DNA from: DDH964 sp963763205
GTDB taxonomy: Bacteria; Desulfobacterota; Desulfuromonadia; Desulfuromonadales; DDH964
DNA: 64,000 bases
Direction of reading: 5' to 3'
NCBI GenBank assembly: GCA_963763205.1
Contig: CAVXNQ010000003.1
Location: 1-64,000 of the forward strand
The stretch's first letter is position 1; each line of letters opens with the position of its first letter. Made by a program: the position numbers and the translations under genes. The notes below the pieces were generated by a model that was not told the DNA's origin, searched no databases, and saw nothing but the letters and a program-made list of their open reading frames with translations. This document shows, one piece after another, positions 55,635-63,869 of this stretch.

Positions 55635-57527
55635 ATGGACCGCGCCGCCGTCCGCACCGAGGAGGCCTTCGTCACGACCTGGCGCAGCATCAGCCGGGCC
55701 GAGATCGAGCTCTTGGTGCGCTCGCTGAACAACGCCTACGAGGTGGTCGGGGTCCAGGAGCGGCAAGGGCGGCTGACCCTCGACCGCGTCGACGACCCGG
55801 CGGCGCTGCGCCTCGAATTCCCCCCCCACGTCCATTCGCCGAAGAAGTTTCTCTTTCCCAACTGGGAGAAGCTCTTTCGCTTCCGCCTCGGTGGGCGGGT
55901 CCTCTTGGAGCCGGAGAAGGCGGCCCTGCCCCGGGTGATCTTCGGCATGCACCCCTGCGACATCCACGCGGTGCGGGTTTTGGACGACTGCCTCTTCGAG
56001 GGGGAGGCCGACAGCGCCTACCGCGCCAAGCGCGAGGCGACGCTGTTGGTCGGCGTCGACTGTGTCCCCGACGAGCACTGCTTCTGCACCAGCATGGGGA
56101 CCGACCGGGTCGCCGACGGCTTCGACCTCTTTTTGCACCGGGTGGAGAACGGCTACCTGGTGCAGAGCGGCAGCCCCCGCGGCAAGGCCCTGCTTACCCG
56201 CCACGCCCCGCAGGTGGCGGCGCGGCCCGCCGAGTCCCCGCTGCCGCTGCAGCTCAAGCAGTGTGCCATCACCCTGCAGTTCCCGGTGGAGTCGCTGGCT
56301 CCCCTGCTCGGCGGGGTCTACGACCACCCGATGTGGAAACAGATCGGCGAGCGCTGCCTCGGCTGCGGCGCCTGCACCCTGCTCTGCCCCTCCTGCTACT
56401 GCTTCAACGTCCAGGACCGCCTCGACCTCAACCTCGAAGGGGGGGAACGGGTGCGGACCTGGGACTCCTGCCAGTTCGACCAGTTCACCAAGGTCGCCGG
56501 CGGCGCCGACTTCCGCGCCAACCAGGCCGATCGCCAGCGGCACCGCTTTTTCCGCAAGTACAAGTACCTCTGGGAGAAGCACCAGCGCACCGCCTGCGTC
56601 GGCTGCGGCCGCTGCAGCCGCGAATGCCTGGCGCGCATCGAACCGGCGACGGTCCTCAACGACCTCTTCACCGAGCGGGCCCTGCCCGAACTGGCCAGCG
56701 CACCGGGGGCCGAATACCAGCCGCAGCTGGCCGAGATCGTCGGCGCCCAGCCCCTGACTGCCGGCGAGAAGCTCTTCCGCCTGCACCTGCCGCAGCCCGT
56801 CGCCTTCCAGCCCGGGACCTTCATGGAGGTCTCGGTTTTCGGCCTCGGCGAGGCGCCGATCACCATCGCCTCGGCGCCGGAAAGCGCCGGCGGCAGCGAC
56901 CTGGAGCTGGTGGTGCGCGCCGCCGGCAACCTGACCCGGGCCCTGCACCGCCTCAAGGCCGGCGACATGGTCGGGGTGCGCGGTCCCTTCGGCTGCGGCT
57001 TCCCGCTGGAGGAGTTCGTCGGCCGCGACGTGCTGCTGGTCGCCGGCGGCATGGGGATGATCACCCTGCGCTCGCTGCTCCTCTCGATCCTCGCCCGCCG
57101 CGAGGAGTTCGGCCGGGTGCTGCTCCTCTACGGCGGCCGCGATCAGGACGCGCTCCTGTTCCGCGACGACCTGCTCGCCTGGCACCGCGGCGGGCTGCTC
57201 GACTGCCGCTTCGTCGTCAACGCGCCGGGCGGCGACTGGCCGCTGCCGGTCGGCGACGTCACCCGTCTCTTCTGCGACCTGGAGCTGGCGCCGCAGCGCA
57301 CCACCGCCGCCGTCTCCGGCCCGCCGGCCATGTACCGCTTCATCAATCCCCTGCTGCTGCGCCTCGGCTTCGAGGAGGAACGGGTCTTCCTCAACCTGGA
57401 GCGGCACATGAAGTGCGGCCTCGGCAAGTGCGGCAAGTGCCAGATCAACGACATCTGCGTCTGCCAGTGCGGGCCGATCTTCCCCTACAGCCGGGTCCGG
57501 CACCTGCGCGAGGCCATCGAACGATGA
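55635..57527 (+). CDS. hydBG: Fused beta-gamma subunit of a group 3 (sulfhydrogenase-like) hydrogenase
   Basis: A 630-residue, unbroken protein joining two subunits that are separate in Pyrococcus sulfhydrogenase. Residues 1-350 are HydB-like: 'GMHPCDIHAVRVLDD', then [4Fe-4S] motifs 'CLGCGACTLLCPSCYC' and 'CVGCGRCSRECLARIEPA'. Residues 375-630 are HydG-like: FAD-binding 'APITIASAPE', NAD(P)-binding 'VAGGMGMITLRSLL', and a C-terminal [2Fe-2S] set 'CGLGKCGKCQINDICVCQCG'. It would pass electrons between the hydrogenase dimer and NAD(P)H in the cytoplasm. It is first in the operon with the delta and alpha subunits. Confidence 0.9.
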   Translation: MDRAAVRTEEAFVTTWRSISRAEIELLVRSLNNAYEVVGVQERQGRLTLDRVDDPAALRLEFPPHVHSPKKFLFPNWEKLFRFRLGGRVLLEPEKAALPRVIFGMHPCDIHAVRVLDDCLFEGEADSAYRAKREATLLVGVDCVPDEHCFCTSMGTDRVADGFDLFLHRVENGYLVQSGSPRGKALLTRHAPQVAARPAESPLPLQLKQCAITLQFPVESLAPLLGGVYDHPMWKQIGERCLGCGACTLLCPSCYCFNVQDRLDLNLEGGERVRTWDSCQFDQFTKVAGGADFRANQADRQRHRFFRKYKYLWEKHQRTACVGCGRCSRECLARIEPATVLNDLFTERALPELASAPGAEYQPQLAEIVGAQPLTAGEKLFRLHLPQPVAFQPGTFMEVSVFGLGEAPITIASAPESAGGSDLELVVRAAGNLTRALHRLKAGDMVGVRGPFGCGFPLEEFVGRDVLLVAGGMGMITLRSLLLSILARREEFGRVLLLYGGRDQDALLFRDDLLAWHRGGLLDCRFVVNAPGGDWPLPVGDVTRLFCDLELAPQRTTAAVSGPPAMYRFINPLLLRLGFEEERVFLNLERHMKCGLGKCGKCQINDICVCQCGPIFPYSRVRHLREAIER

Positions 57528-57566
57528 TGGCTTAGCCATTCTCCCGAGTTGGCAAAGGCAACAACC

Positions 57567-58309
57567 ATGAATAAACCGCGCATCGGCTTCTTCGACTTCA
57601 CCGGCTGCGAGGGGTGCCAGCTCACCGTCCTCAACCTCGAGGAGCAGTTTCTGGAGCTGCTCGAGCTGGTGGAGATCGTCGAGTTCCGCGAGCTGCTGAG
57701 CGGGGGCGGGGGCGAGCTGGAGATCGCCTTCATCGAGGGGTCGATCACCACCGCGGAGCAGGCCGAGCGGCTGCGGGCGATCCGCGCCCGGACCCGCACC
57801 CTGGTGGCGCTCGGCGCCTGCGCCGACACCGCCGGAGTCAACGCCCTGGCCGGTTTGCGCACCCCGGCCGAGCTTTGCGCCGAGGTCTACGCCAGCGACG
57901 CGCCGCACCTGCGCGACCCACCCGCCGCAGCCCCTCTCCGCCCTGGTCGGCGTCGACCATCGCATCCCCGGCTGCCCCATCGACGGCCGCGAGTTTCTCG
58001 GCGTGCTCCAGGCGCTGCTCGATGGGGCGGCCGCCGGAGCTGCCGTCCTTCTCCCTCTGCGTCGAGTGCAAGCTCGCCGAGCTCCCCTGCAGCTTCGAAT
58101 CGGGGACGGTCTGCCTCGGTCCGGTGACCCGCGCCGGCTGCGACGCCCTGTGCATCCGCGGCGGCGACCGCTGCCGGGGCTGCCGCGGGCTGATCGACAA
58201 CCCCCGCTCCGGTCCCTACCACCGCATCCTCGAAGAGAACGGCCTCTCCGCCGAGGAGATCCTGCGCGAGTTCCGCACCTTCAACGTGCCGGGGAAGGGG
58301 GGGCGATGA
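57567..58309 (+). CDS. hydD: Group 3 hydrogenase small (delta) subunit, two frame breaks
   Basis: The N-terminus 'IGFFDFTGCEGCQLTVLNLE' is the proximal-cluster motif of cytoplasmic hydrogenase small subunits. Later Cys ligands are seen in 'RIPGCPIDGREFLGVL', 'CVECKLAELPCSFESG' and 'CDALCIRGGDRCRGCRGL'. No signal peptide, so it is cytoplasmic. One-base breaks lie near 57915 and 58025. The stop overlaps the hydA start (ATGA). Confidence 0.92.
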
Positions 58310-59585
58310 AGATCGAGGTCCGCCACCTGACCCGGATCGAGGGGCACGCCAATCTCGTCGTCGACGTGCAGAAAGGGGAGCTGCGCGAGTGCCGGCTGGA
58401 GATCGTCGAGGCGCCGCGCTTCTTCGAGAGCCTGCTCAAGGGGCGCCACTACAGCGACGTCGCGCCGATCGTCGCCCGCGTCTGCGGGGTCTGCTCCAAC
58501 TCCCACAGCCTGGTCTCCCTGGCCGCCACCGAGCAGGCCTTCGGCATCGAGGTTTCGGCCCAGACCCGGCGCCTGCGCCAGCTGCTGGCCTACGGCGAAA
58601 TCCTGCAGAGCCACATCCTTCACCTCTACTTCCTCGCCGTCCCCGACTACCTCGGCGTCACCAGCATCCTGCCGCTGGCCAAGAGCCGGCGCGACCTGGT
58701 GACCCGGGCGCTGCGGCTCAAGAAGCTCGCCAACGACATCTGCCTCGCCGTCGGCGGCCGCCCGGTGCACCCGGTGACCCCCACCGTCGGCGGCTTCTCC
58801 GCGCTGCCCGCCGCCGGGGCGCTGCAGGAGCTGCGCCGCCAGCTGGTGGCGGCCCTGCCCGACCTGGAGGAAACCGTCGACCTCTTCGCCACTCTGCCGA
58901 TCCCCGAGTTCGTGCGCGAGACCGAGTATCTGAGCGTGGCCCCGGACGACGCCTATCCCCTCTTCGGTACGGAGCTGCAATCGAGCGACGGCGCCCGCAT
59001 TCCCGTGGGCGACTACCGCTCCCACATCGCGGAATACCTGACGCCCCACTCCACCGCCAAGTTCGCCCGCCTCGGCCGCGACAGCTACATGGTCGGCCCC
59101 CTGGCCCGGGTCAAGAACGCCTTCGCCCGCCTCTCGCCCATGGCCCGCCAGGTCGCCGCCGCCCTGCGAGCTGGACGCCGGCCACCGTCAACCCCTACCG
59201 CAACCTGGTGGCGCGGCTGGTGGAGGTAGTGCACTGCGTCGAGCAGGCGATCCACCTCGTCGACGCGATCCTGCTGCCGGGGCTGCGCCGCGAGGTCCAC
59301 CTCGTCACCCCCCGCGCCGGGGTCGGCGTCGCCGCCATCGAGGCGCCGCGCGGCACCCTCTTCCACGCCTACCGCTATGACGCTGACGGCTGTATCGAGA
59401 GCGCCGACTGCGTCATCCCCACCGCCCAGAACCTCGGCAACATCGAGGCCGACCTGCGCGCCCTGGTGCCGCAACTGCTGGGTCTCCCCCGCGAGGAGCT
59501 GACCCTGCGCCTGGAGAGCCTGGTCCGCGCCTACGATCCCTGCATCAGCTGCTCGACCCACCTGCTCACGGTCGATTTCGCGTGA
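58306..59585 (+). CDS. hydA: Group 3 hydrogenase large (alpha) subunit, one frame break
   Basis: The L1 motif is 'RVCGVCSNSHSLVSL' and the L2 motif is 'DPCISCSTH', giving the four Cys of the [NiFe] site. The tail after the L2 His is very short (LLTVDFA) and lies inside a perfect hairpin. A frame break near 59168 falls about two thirds of the way through. It forms the catalytic dimer with HydD. The context (fused HydBG, HydD, HydA, protease) fits a group 3b NAD(P)-linked enzyme. Confidence 0.93.
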
Positions 59586-59599
59586 AATCGACCGTGAGC
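59564..59599 (+). repeat. Perfect 16-bp hairpin over the hydA stop codon
   Basis: Arms 59564-59579 and 59584-59599 are exact complements around a GCGT loop. The left arm encodes most of the HydA tail after the L2 motif and the loop-right-arm junction holds the stop. No T-run follows, so it is not a typical terminator. Confidence 0.9.
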
Positions 59600-59604
59600 T
59601 GCTG

Positions 59605-59740
59605 GGAATTTTGAATTTTGAATTGGAAATCTTAGTCAAGGGCACCAAATTAAACCTTGTCCCTAATTCCAGACAGCCTCCGGCTCACGCACTCGAGGTG
59701 TGGCCCTGAACTCAAAATTCAAAATTCAAAATTCACAATT
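59605..59740. repeat. Heptad inverted repeat (GAATTTT units)
   Basis: A GAATTTT array at 59605-59626 has its complement (AAAATTC units) at about 59711-59735, with some 85 bp between. The matching core is 19 bp. The right arm reads in frame with the N-terminus of the following protease gene. Confidence 0.85.
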
Positions 59741-60216
59741 ATCCGAACCGCCCAAGGCGGTTCGGATCATAGGTGTCGGCAATCCCCTGGCCGGAGGACG
59801 ACGGCGTCGGCATCGCGGTGATCGAACAGCTGGAACGAGAGGGCATGCCGGCCGGGGTCGAGGTGATCGACGGCGGCACCGGCGGGTTGACCCTGCTGAC
59901 GCTGATGTCAGGGGCGGCGCGGGTGATCCTGGTGGATGCCCTGGAAATGGGCAGGGAGGCGGGGGCGGTGGCCGGCTTCGCCTATGCCGCGGGAGTGTTC
60001 AAGGCCGAAGGTCCCGGCCTCTCTTTGCACCAGGCGGGGCTGGGTGAGGTTCTGGCGCTGGGGGCGGAGCTCGGCGAGCTGCCGGAGCTCTTCATCGTCG
60101 GTATCCAGCCCGCGGCGCTGGAGTTGGGCCAGGGGCTGTCGGCGGTGGTGGCGGCAGCGGTGCCGGTGGCGGCGGCGGCGGTCCGCGAGCGGCTCGAGAA
60201 GTGGGCGGAGGGTTGA
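59700..60216 (+). CDS. Hydrogenase maturation protease for the group 3 enzyme, one frame break
   Basis: The protease motif is 'VRIIGVGNPLAG' followed, after a one-base insertion near 59795, by 'EDDGVGIAVIEQLE'; the Glu/Asp here bind nickel in this family. Later segments are 'VIDGGTGGLTLLTLM' and 'LFIVGIQPAALELGQGLS'. It should remove the short HydA tail. The start is uncertain: GTG 59700 would place repeat-encoded residues (LNSKFKIQNSQL) at the N-terminus. The distance from hydA (115 bp) is filled by repeats. Confidence 0.82.
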
Positions 60217-60284
60217 GGCCCAGACATTCTTCCGGGAGACAGGCGCAGCCATCCGGCTGCTACAATCGTCACCTACTTACAGGA

Positions 60285-60322
60285 GCGCCCCGGTCGCCGC
60301 GACCGGGGCGCCTTGTTTTCTT
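60285..60322 (+). terminator. Terminator of the second hydrogenase operon
   Basis: GCGCCCCGGTC (60285-60295) pairs with GACCGGGGCGC (60301-60311), followed by the T-rich tail CTTGTTTTCTTTTC. Confidence 0.88.
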
Positions 60323-60504
60323 TTCAGCGCCGATTTCCGTCGCGCCCCGCGGCGGGGTCAGCTAGCCGAGGGTTTTTCCTGGGGCTGGTTGCCGTGTTTT
60401 TCGATGACTGCCTGCAACGCCCCCACCTGCAACGACTTGACCAGCACATCGTCCATGCCGGCCGCCGGGACGGTCTCCCGGTCGGAGCAGACAAGGAGGG
60501 ACGG

Positions 60505-61218
60505 TCAGGAAGCGCCATCCCCTTCGCGGAATTTGTAGCCGACACCCCAGACCGTCAGGATGTAGCTGGAACTCGAGCGGTCTTCCGCCAGCTTCGCCCG
60601 CAGCCGGTTGACGTGCGAAGTGACGGTATGTTCATAGCAGTCGTTCTGGTAGCCCCAGACCCGGTGGAGCAGCTCCCGGCGGCTGAAAACTCTGCCGGGG
60701 CGTTCAGCGAGGCAGCCGAGCAGGTCGAATTCCTTGGCGGTCAGGTTGAGCTGGCAGCGGTCGAGCAACACCTTTCTTTTGCTCATGTCGATGGTCAGCG
60801 CGCCGGCGCGCAGAATCTTGTCGACCTCCTCCGTGTCCCGGGCGGCGAAATAGGCGCTCCGGCGCAGCAGGGCCTTGATTCGCGCCAGCAGTTCCCGATA
60901 GCTGAAAGGCTTGAGGATGCAGTCATCGGCGCCCAGTTCCAGCGCCAGGATGCGCTCGCTTTCGTTGTCGCTCGCGGTGAGGATGATGATGGGAACCCGA
61001 TGCCCTTCCCAGCGAAGGCGCCGGCAAACCTCCACGCCGTCCAGGTCCGGAAGCCCCAGGTCGAGGATTATCAGGCCGAAGCGCTGACTTCCTGCTGCGG
61101 ACAGACCTTCGGCGCCGCTGGCGACGGTCGTCACCAGGAACCTGGCGTCTTCAAGCTGGGCCTGGAGCATTGCCGCCAGGTTGAGATCGTCTTCTATGAC
61201 CAGGATTTTTCGCATCAT
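60505..61218 (-). CDS. OmpR-family response regulator (orphan)
   Basis: A 237-residue protein. The receiver domain has 'LVIEDDLNL', the acceptor Asp in 'LIILDLGLPDLDG' and 'LKPFSYRELLARI'. The C-terminal winged helix has 'NLTAKEFDLLGCLAERPGRV' and 'VWGYQNDCYEHTVTSHVNRL'. OmpR-type dimers bind direct repeats spaced by 10-11 bp; four such repeats lie about 260 bp upstream of this gene, before the divergent lipoprotein. No kinase is adjacent. Confidence 0.93.
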   Translation of the reverse strand: MMRKILVIEDDLNLAAMLQAQLEDARFLVTTVASGAEGLSAAGSQRFGLIILDLGLPDLDGVEVCRRLRWEGHRVPIIILTASDNESERILALELGADDCILKPFSYRELLARIKALLRRSAYFAARDTEEVDKILRAGALTIDMSKRKVLLDRCQLNLTAKEFDLLGCLAERPGRVFSRRELLHRVWGYQNDCYEHTVTSHVNRLRAKLAEDRSSSSYILTVWGVGYKFREGDGAS

Positions 61219-61661
61219 GGCTTGAGCCCGGGTATTCGTAATCCCTGAACGCGCCCGCCTCCCGCGGTGATTGAAGTCGCTCCCCGGAGGCGTTTCGAGA
61301 AAACCATAGCAGGGGGAATTAATCTCTCGATAAGAATCAGGTAAAGCCTTGTTAAAGAAGCTGGCCCCGGAAAAAGCCGGACCGGTGGTCGGGGCGATGA
61401 CGGTGCCTTTCCGGGCAGGGCCGGGGGCGTTTTGACGATGGCCGCCGATGGCAGGGACTGGGGTCGGCCGTCTTCTCTGTGATCAAAATGTGATGGATTG
61501 GTGATCTCTCCGTGACGAACAATTTCTCCCAGGCACTAATCTAAGGACAGTAAGGACAACGAAATCGCGATGCATGGCCGGCCAGGAAGGCTGCGGCAGC
61601 CCGGGTCGACCCCCTGAGTTCGTTCCCATCGAGGGGCATAAACCGCGAAAGGAGAAATAGC
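61219..61661 (+). promoter_or_regulatory. Divergent regulatory region with four 11-bp-spaced direct repeats
   Basis: GTGAT at 61479, 61490 and 61501 and GTGAC at 61512 are each exactly 11 bp apart. A TAATCT -10 lies at 61537-61542, and the last repeat overlaps the matching -35 position (61514-61519). This is the geometry of a PhoB/OmpR-type activated promoter with poor -35, reading into the lipoprotein gene. The rest of the region holds no gene. Confidence 0.65.
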
Positions 61662-62657
61662 ATGGACCCAAACAAAATTCGTTGCGGACTCAAAATGTCA
61701 GCGGTATTGACCGTGCTGCTTTCGCTCCTGGTCGCGGGCGGCTGCGGCGGCGGTTCGAGCAATCCGCAAACATTCACCGCAGTGCAGCTGCCGTTGGTCA
61801 GCTGCTGGTACAACGGCCAGCCCGCCTATTACATCCAGACCGAGGCCTCCGACCCGGACGTCGCCCGGGCGCAGAACGTCCACTTCGTTTCTCGGCTCGC
61901 CGACGCCATCACCGCCGACGCGGTGGACGACATCTACGTGGTTACCAATTTCAGCCAGGGGAACGTGATCCCCTCGGCGCCGATTCCGGCCGGTCCCGAC
62001 AACGCGGACCCGGAATATACGCCCCTTTGGCGGGTCAGCACCGTCACCTGGGGGGAGGGGACGACGCCGCACACCCTGACCTCGGAGGAAGAGGTGCTGG
62101 CCGCCGAGAGCGCCGGCATGGTCACCATCGCGCAGACCGACATCGTGGTGAACTGCCCGGTGATCTTCACACCTGAGGGCGGGTTGCTGCCCACCGCGAC
62201 CCTGACCCTCGGAGCAGCCGCGTCCACCGTGGAGCTGCCGCTGGTGAATTGCTGGTACAATGGCCGGGTCGCCTATTACATCCAGACCGAGGCCTCCGAC
62301 CAGAACGTTGCCCGGGATCAGAACGTCCACTTCGTTTCCCGGCTCGCCGACGCCATCACCGCCGACGCGGTGGACGACATCTACGTGGTCACCAATTTCA
62401 GCCAGGGGAACGTAATCCCCTCGGCGCCGATCCCGGCCGGTCCCGACAACGCGGACCCGGAATATACGCCGCTCTGGCGGGTCAGCACGGTGACTTGGGC
62501 GGAAGGGATCACGCCGCACACGCTGCACTCCGAAGCGGAGGTGCTGGCGGCCGAGGCGGCCGGCCAGGTCGCCATCGCGCAGACCGACATCGTGGTCAAC
62601 TGCCCGGTGATCAACACCCCCGAAGGGGGGACGCTGCCGACCGCAACCCTCCTGTAA
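61662..62657 (+). CDS. Lipoprotein with two near-identical repeat domains
   Basis: A 331-residue protein. The lipobox 'LLVAGGC' follows a basic N-terminus, so it should be lipidated and exported. The mature part is two copies of one domain of about 145 residues, each with 'CWYNG', 'YYIQTEASD' and 'IVVNCPVI'. The two Cys per domain could pair. A central block of about 60 residues is identical in both copies. No family is recognised. It probably lies under the control of the divergent OmpR-type regulator. Confidence 0.85.
   Translation: MDPNKIRCGLKMSAVLTVLLSLLVAGGCGGGSSNPQTFTAVQLPLVSCWYNGQPAYYIQTEASDPDVARAQNVHFVSRLADAITADAVDDIYVVTNFSQGNVIPSAPIPAGPDNADPEYTPLWRVSTVTWGEGTTPHTLTSEEEVLAAESAGMVTIAQTDIVVNCPVIFTPEGGLLPTATLTLGAAASTVELPLVNCWYNGRVAYYIQTEASDQNVARDQNVHFVSRLADAITADAVDDIYVVTNFSQGNVIPSAPIPAGPDNADPEYTPLWRVSTVTWAEGITPHTLHSEAEVLAAEAAGQVAIAQTDIVVNCPVINTPEGGTLPTATLL
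61782..62650 (+). repeat. Internal tandem duplication, 447-bp period
   Basis: The unit that begins at 61782 recurs at 62229, a shift of 447 bp (149 codons). The middle of the units is nearly identical at DNA level, with only a few mostly silent changes, implying recent duplication or gene conversion. Confidence 0.93.
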
Positions 62658-62681
62658 GCCGTTTCGGCAGGCCGGCACGAA

Positions 62682-62719
62682 AAGAGCCGCGGCGCCTTCC
62701 GGCGCCGCGGCTCTTCGTT
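62682..62719 (+). terminator. Lipoprotein gene terminator
   Basis: AAGAGCCGCGGCGCC (62682-62696) and GGCGCCGCGGCTCTT (62701-62715) form a perfect stem with a TTCC loop, then CGTTT. Confidence 0.9.
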
Positions 62720-62859
62720 TCCCCGATCCCCGCATCTCTCCTCGCCCGTAGGACCAATGGCCCTTTTGCGGCCCTTTTGATGCCGGTCAAGGCGCCCTGC
62801 ACCCGCTTCGCTATAATCGAAGCCAAAGCAGAACTTCACCCCCACCGCGAGGAGGACCC

Positions 62860-63210
62860 ATGGCCGAGTCGACCAGCAAATTGACCATCGCCGGCGCTGA
62901 TCCGCACGACCTGGCCGGCATGACCGACTACCAGACCGGTGCGGTCGTCAGCCGCACCCTGCTGCAGGACGAGAGCGGCACCCTCACCGTCTTCAGTTTC
63001 GACGCCGGGCAGGCCCTCTCCGAGCACACCGTTCCCTTCAACGCCTTCATCCAGGTCCTGGACGGGGAGGCCGAGATCACCATCGGCGGCAAACCCTGCC
63101 GGGTGAAGACCGGGGAGATCGTGCTGATGCCCGGCGGCATCTCCCACCAGGTACAGGCGGTCAAGCGCTTCAAGATGCTTCTGACCATGTTCAAGACCAA
63201 GGTCGTCTGA
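62860..63210 (+). CDS. Cupin domain protein
   Basis: A 116-residue single-domain cupin. Motif 1 is 'GQALSEHTVPFNAFIQVLDG', with one metal-ligand His but without the usual second His; motif 2 is 'IVLMPGGISHQVQAVKRF'. It probably binds a small ligand or metal in the cytoplasm. A TATAAT lies at 62812-62817 but no clear -35. The ATG follows GCGAGGAGG. Function unknown beyond the fold. Confidence 0.87.
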   Translation: MAESTSKLTIAGADPHDLAGMTDYQTGAVVSRTLLQDESGTLTVFSFDAGQALSEHTVPFNAFIQVLDGEAEITIGGKPCRVKTGEIVLMPGGISHQVQAVKRFKMLLTMFKTKVV

Positions 63211-63238
63211 AAAAACTGCAAGGCACTCGGCGCAAGGG

Positions 63239-63278
63239 GACAGGCTGCTTTCTCGCGAAAGGCAGCCTGTCTATTTTG
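63239..63278. terminator. Terminator between convergent genes
   Basis: GACAGGCTGC and GCAGCCTGTC form the outer stem, extended by an inner TTTCTCGCGAAA hairpin and followed by TATTTT. It serves the cupin gene and possibly the leftward SYLF gene. Confidence 0.85.
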
Positions 63279-63287
63279 TGCCCGGGC

Positions 63288-63869
63288 CTATTTCACCGGT
63301 TCGAAGGAGAAGCCCTGGCCGCCGATCGCGGCTTCGTACATCAGGCCGCCCAGGGTATGGACGAAGACCGCCATCCCCTTGACGTAGCTTCCGCCGAGCT
63401 GCTTGCCGGTTTTCGGTCCGGCGCTGACCCCGGCCGAGGCACCGCTGCTGCCCGCCTCGGCCTGCGCGCCGGCGGTGATGGCCACCGCCGAGGCGGAGGC
63501 GTCGAACTCGAAGGAGCCGCTGGTAAACTCATCGTAGGCCCGCTGGTCCTGGAAAAAGATGATCTCGCTGAAGGCCTGGCCGCCGGCCTGGAACCCGACA
63601 CTCACCTTTACCAGATTGCTCCTGCCGGTCAGCACGCCGTGCCGGTAAACCTGACCCTTGCCAAACGCTCCGCCGACCACCAGGCCAGCCTTGCCGACGA
63701 CCGGGAACACGGCATATCCATAGCTGCCCTTGAAGAAGGGCTTGACGACATTCGATTCCTGGAAGACCTTGATGGTTTTGGCGTAATCGTCGGAATCGAC
63801 GGCAAAGGCCGGAACCGTCCCGAAAAACACCATCGCTATCGCCACAAGTAGGGATATTCGGCTACGCAT
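63288..63869 (-). CDS. SYLF/Ysc84-domain lipid-binding protein
   Basis: A 193-residue protein with a signal peptide (about residues 1-23, ending 'GTVPAFA'). The SYLF signature is seen in 'YGYAVFPVVGKAGLVVGGAF' and 'GQVYRHGVLTG', then a Gly/Ala/Ser-rich stretch and 'GMAVFVHTLGGLMYEAAIGG'. Bacterial members are exported and thought to bind lipids or the outer membrane. The start is ATG with GGAGGAGG upstream on the minus strand. It is a single-gene unit. Confidence 0.9.
   Translation of the reverse strand: MRSRISLLVAIAMVFFGTVPAFAVDSDDYAKTIKVFQESNVVKPFFKGSYGYAVFPVVGKAGLVVGGAFGKGQVYRHGVLTGRSNLVKVSVGFQAGGQAFSEIIFFQDQRAYDEFTSGSFEFDASASAVAITAGAQAEAGSSGASAGVSAGPKTGKQLGGSYVKGMAVFVHTLGGLMYEAAIGGQGFSFEPVK

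Noticed and set aside
55500..57980. 826-codon open frame antisense to hydBG
   Set aside because: The plus strand carries all iron-sulfur and flavin motifs; the antisense frame has no recognisable domain.
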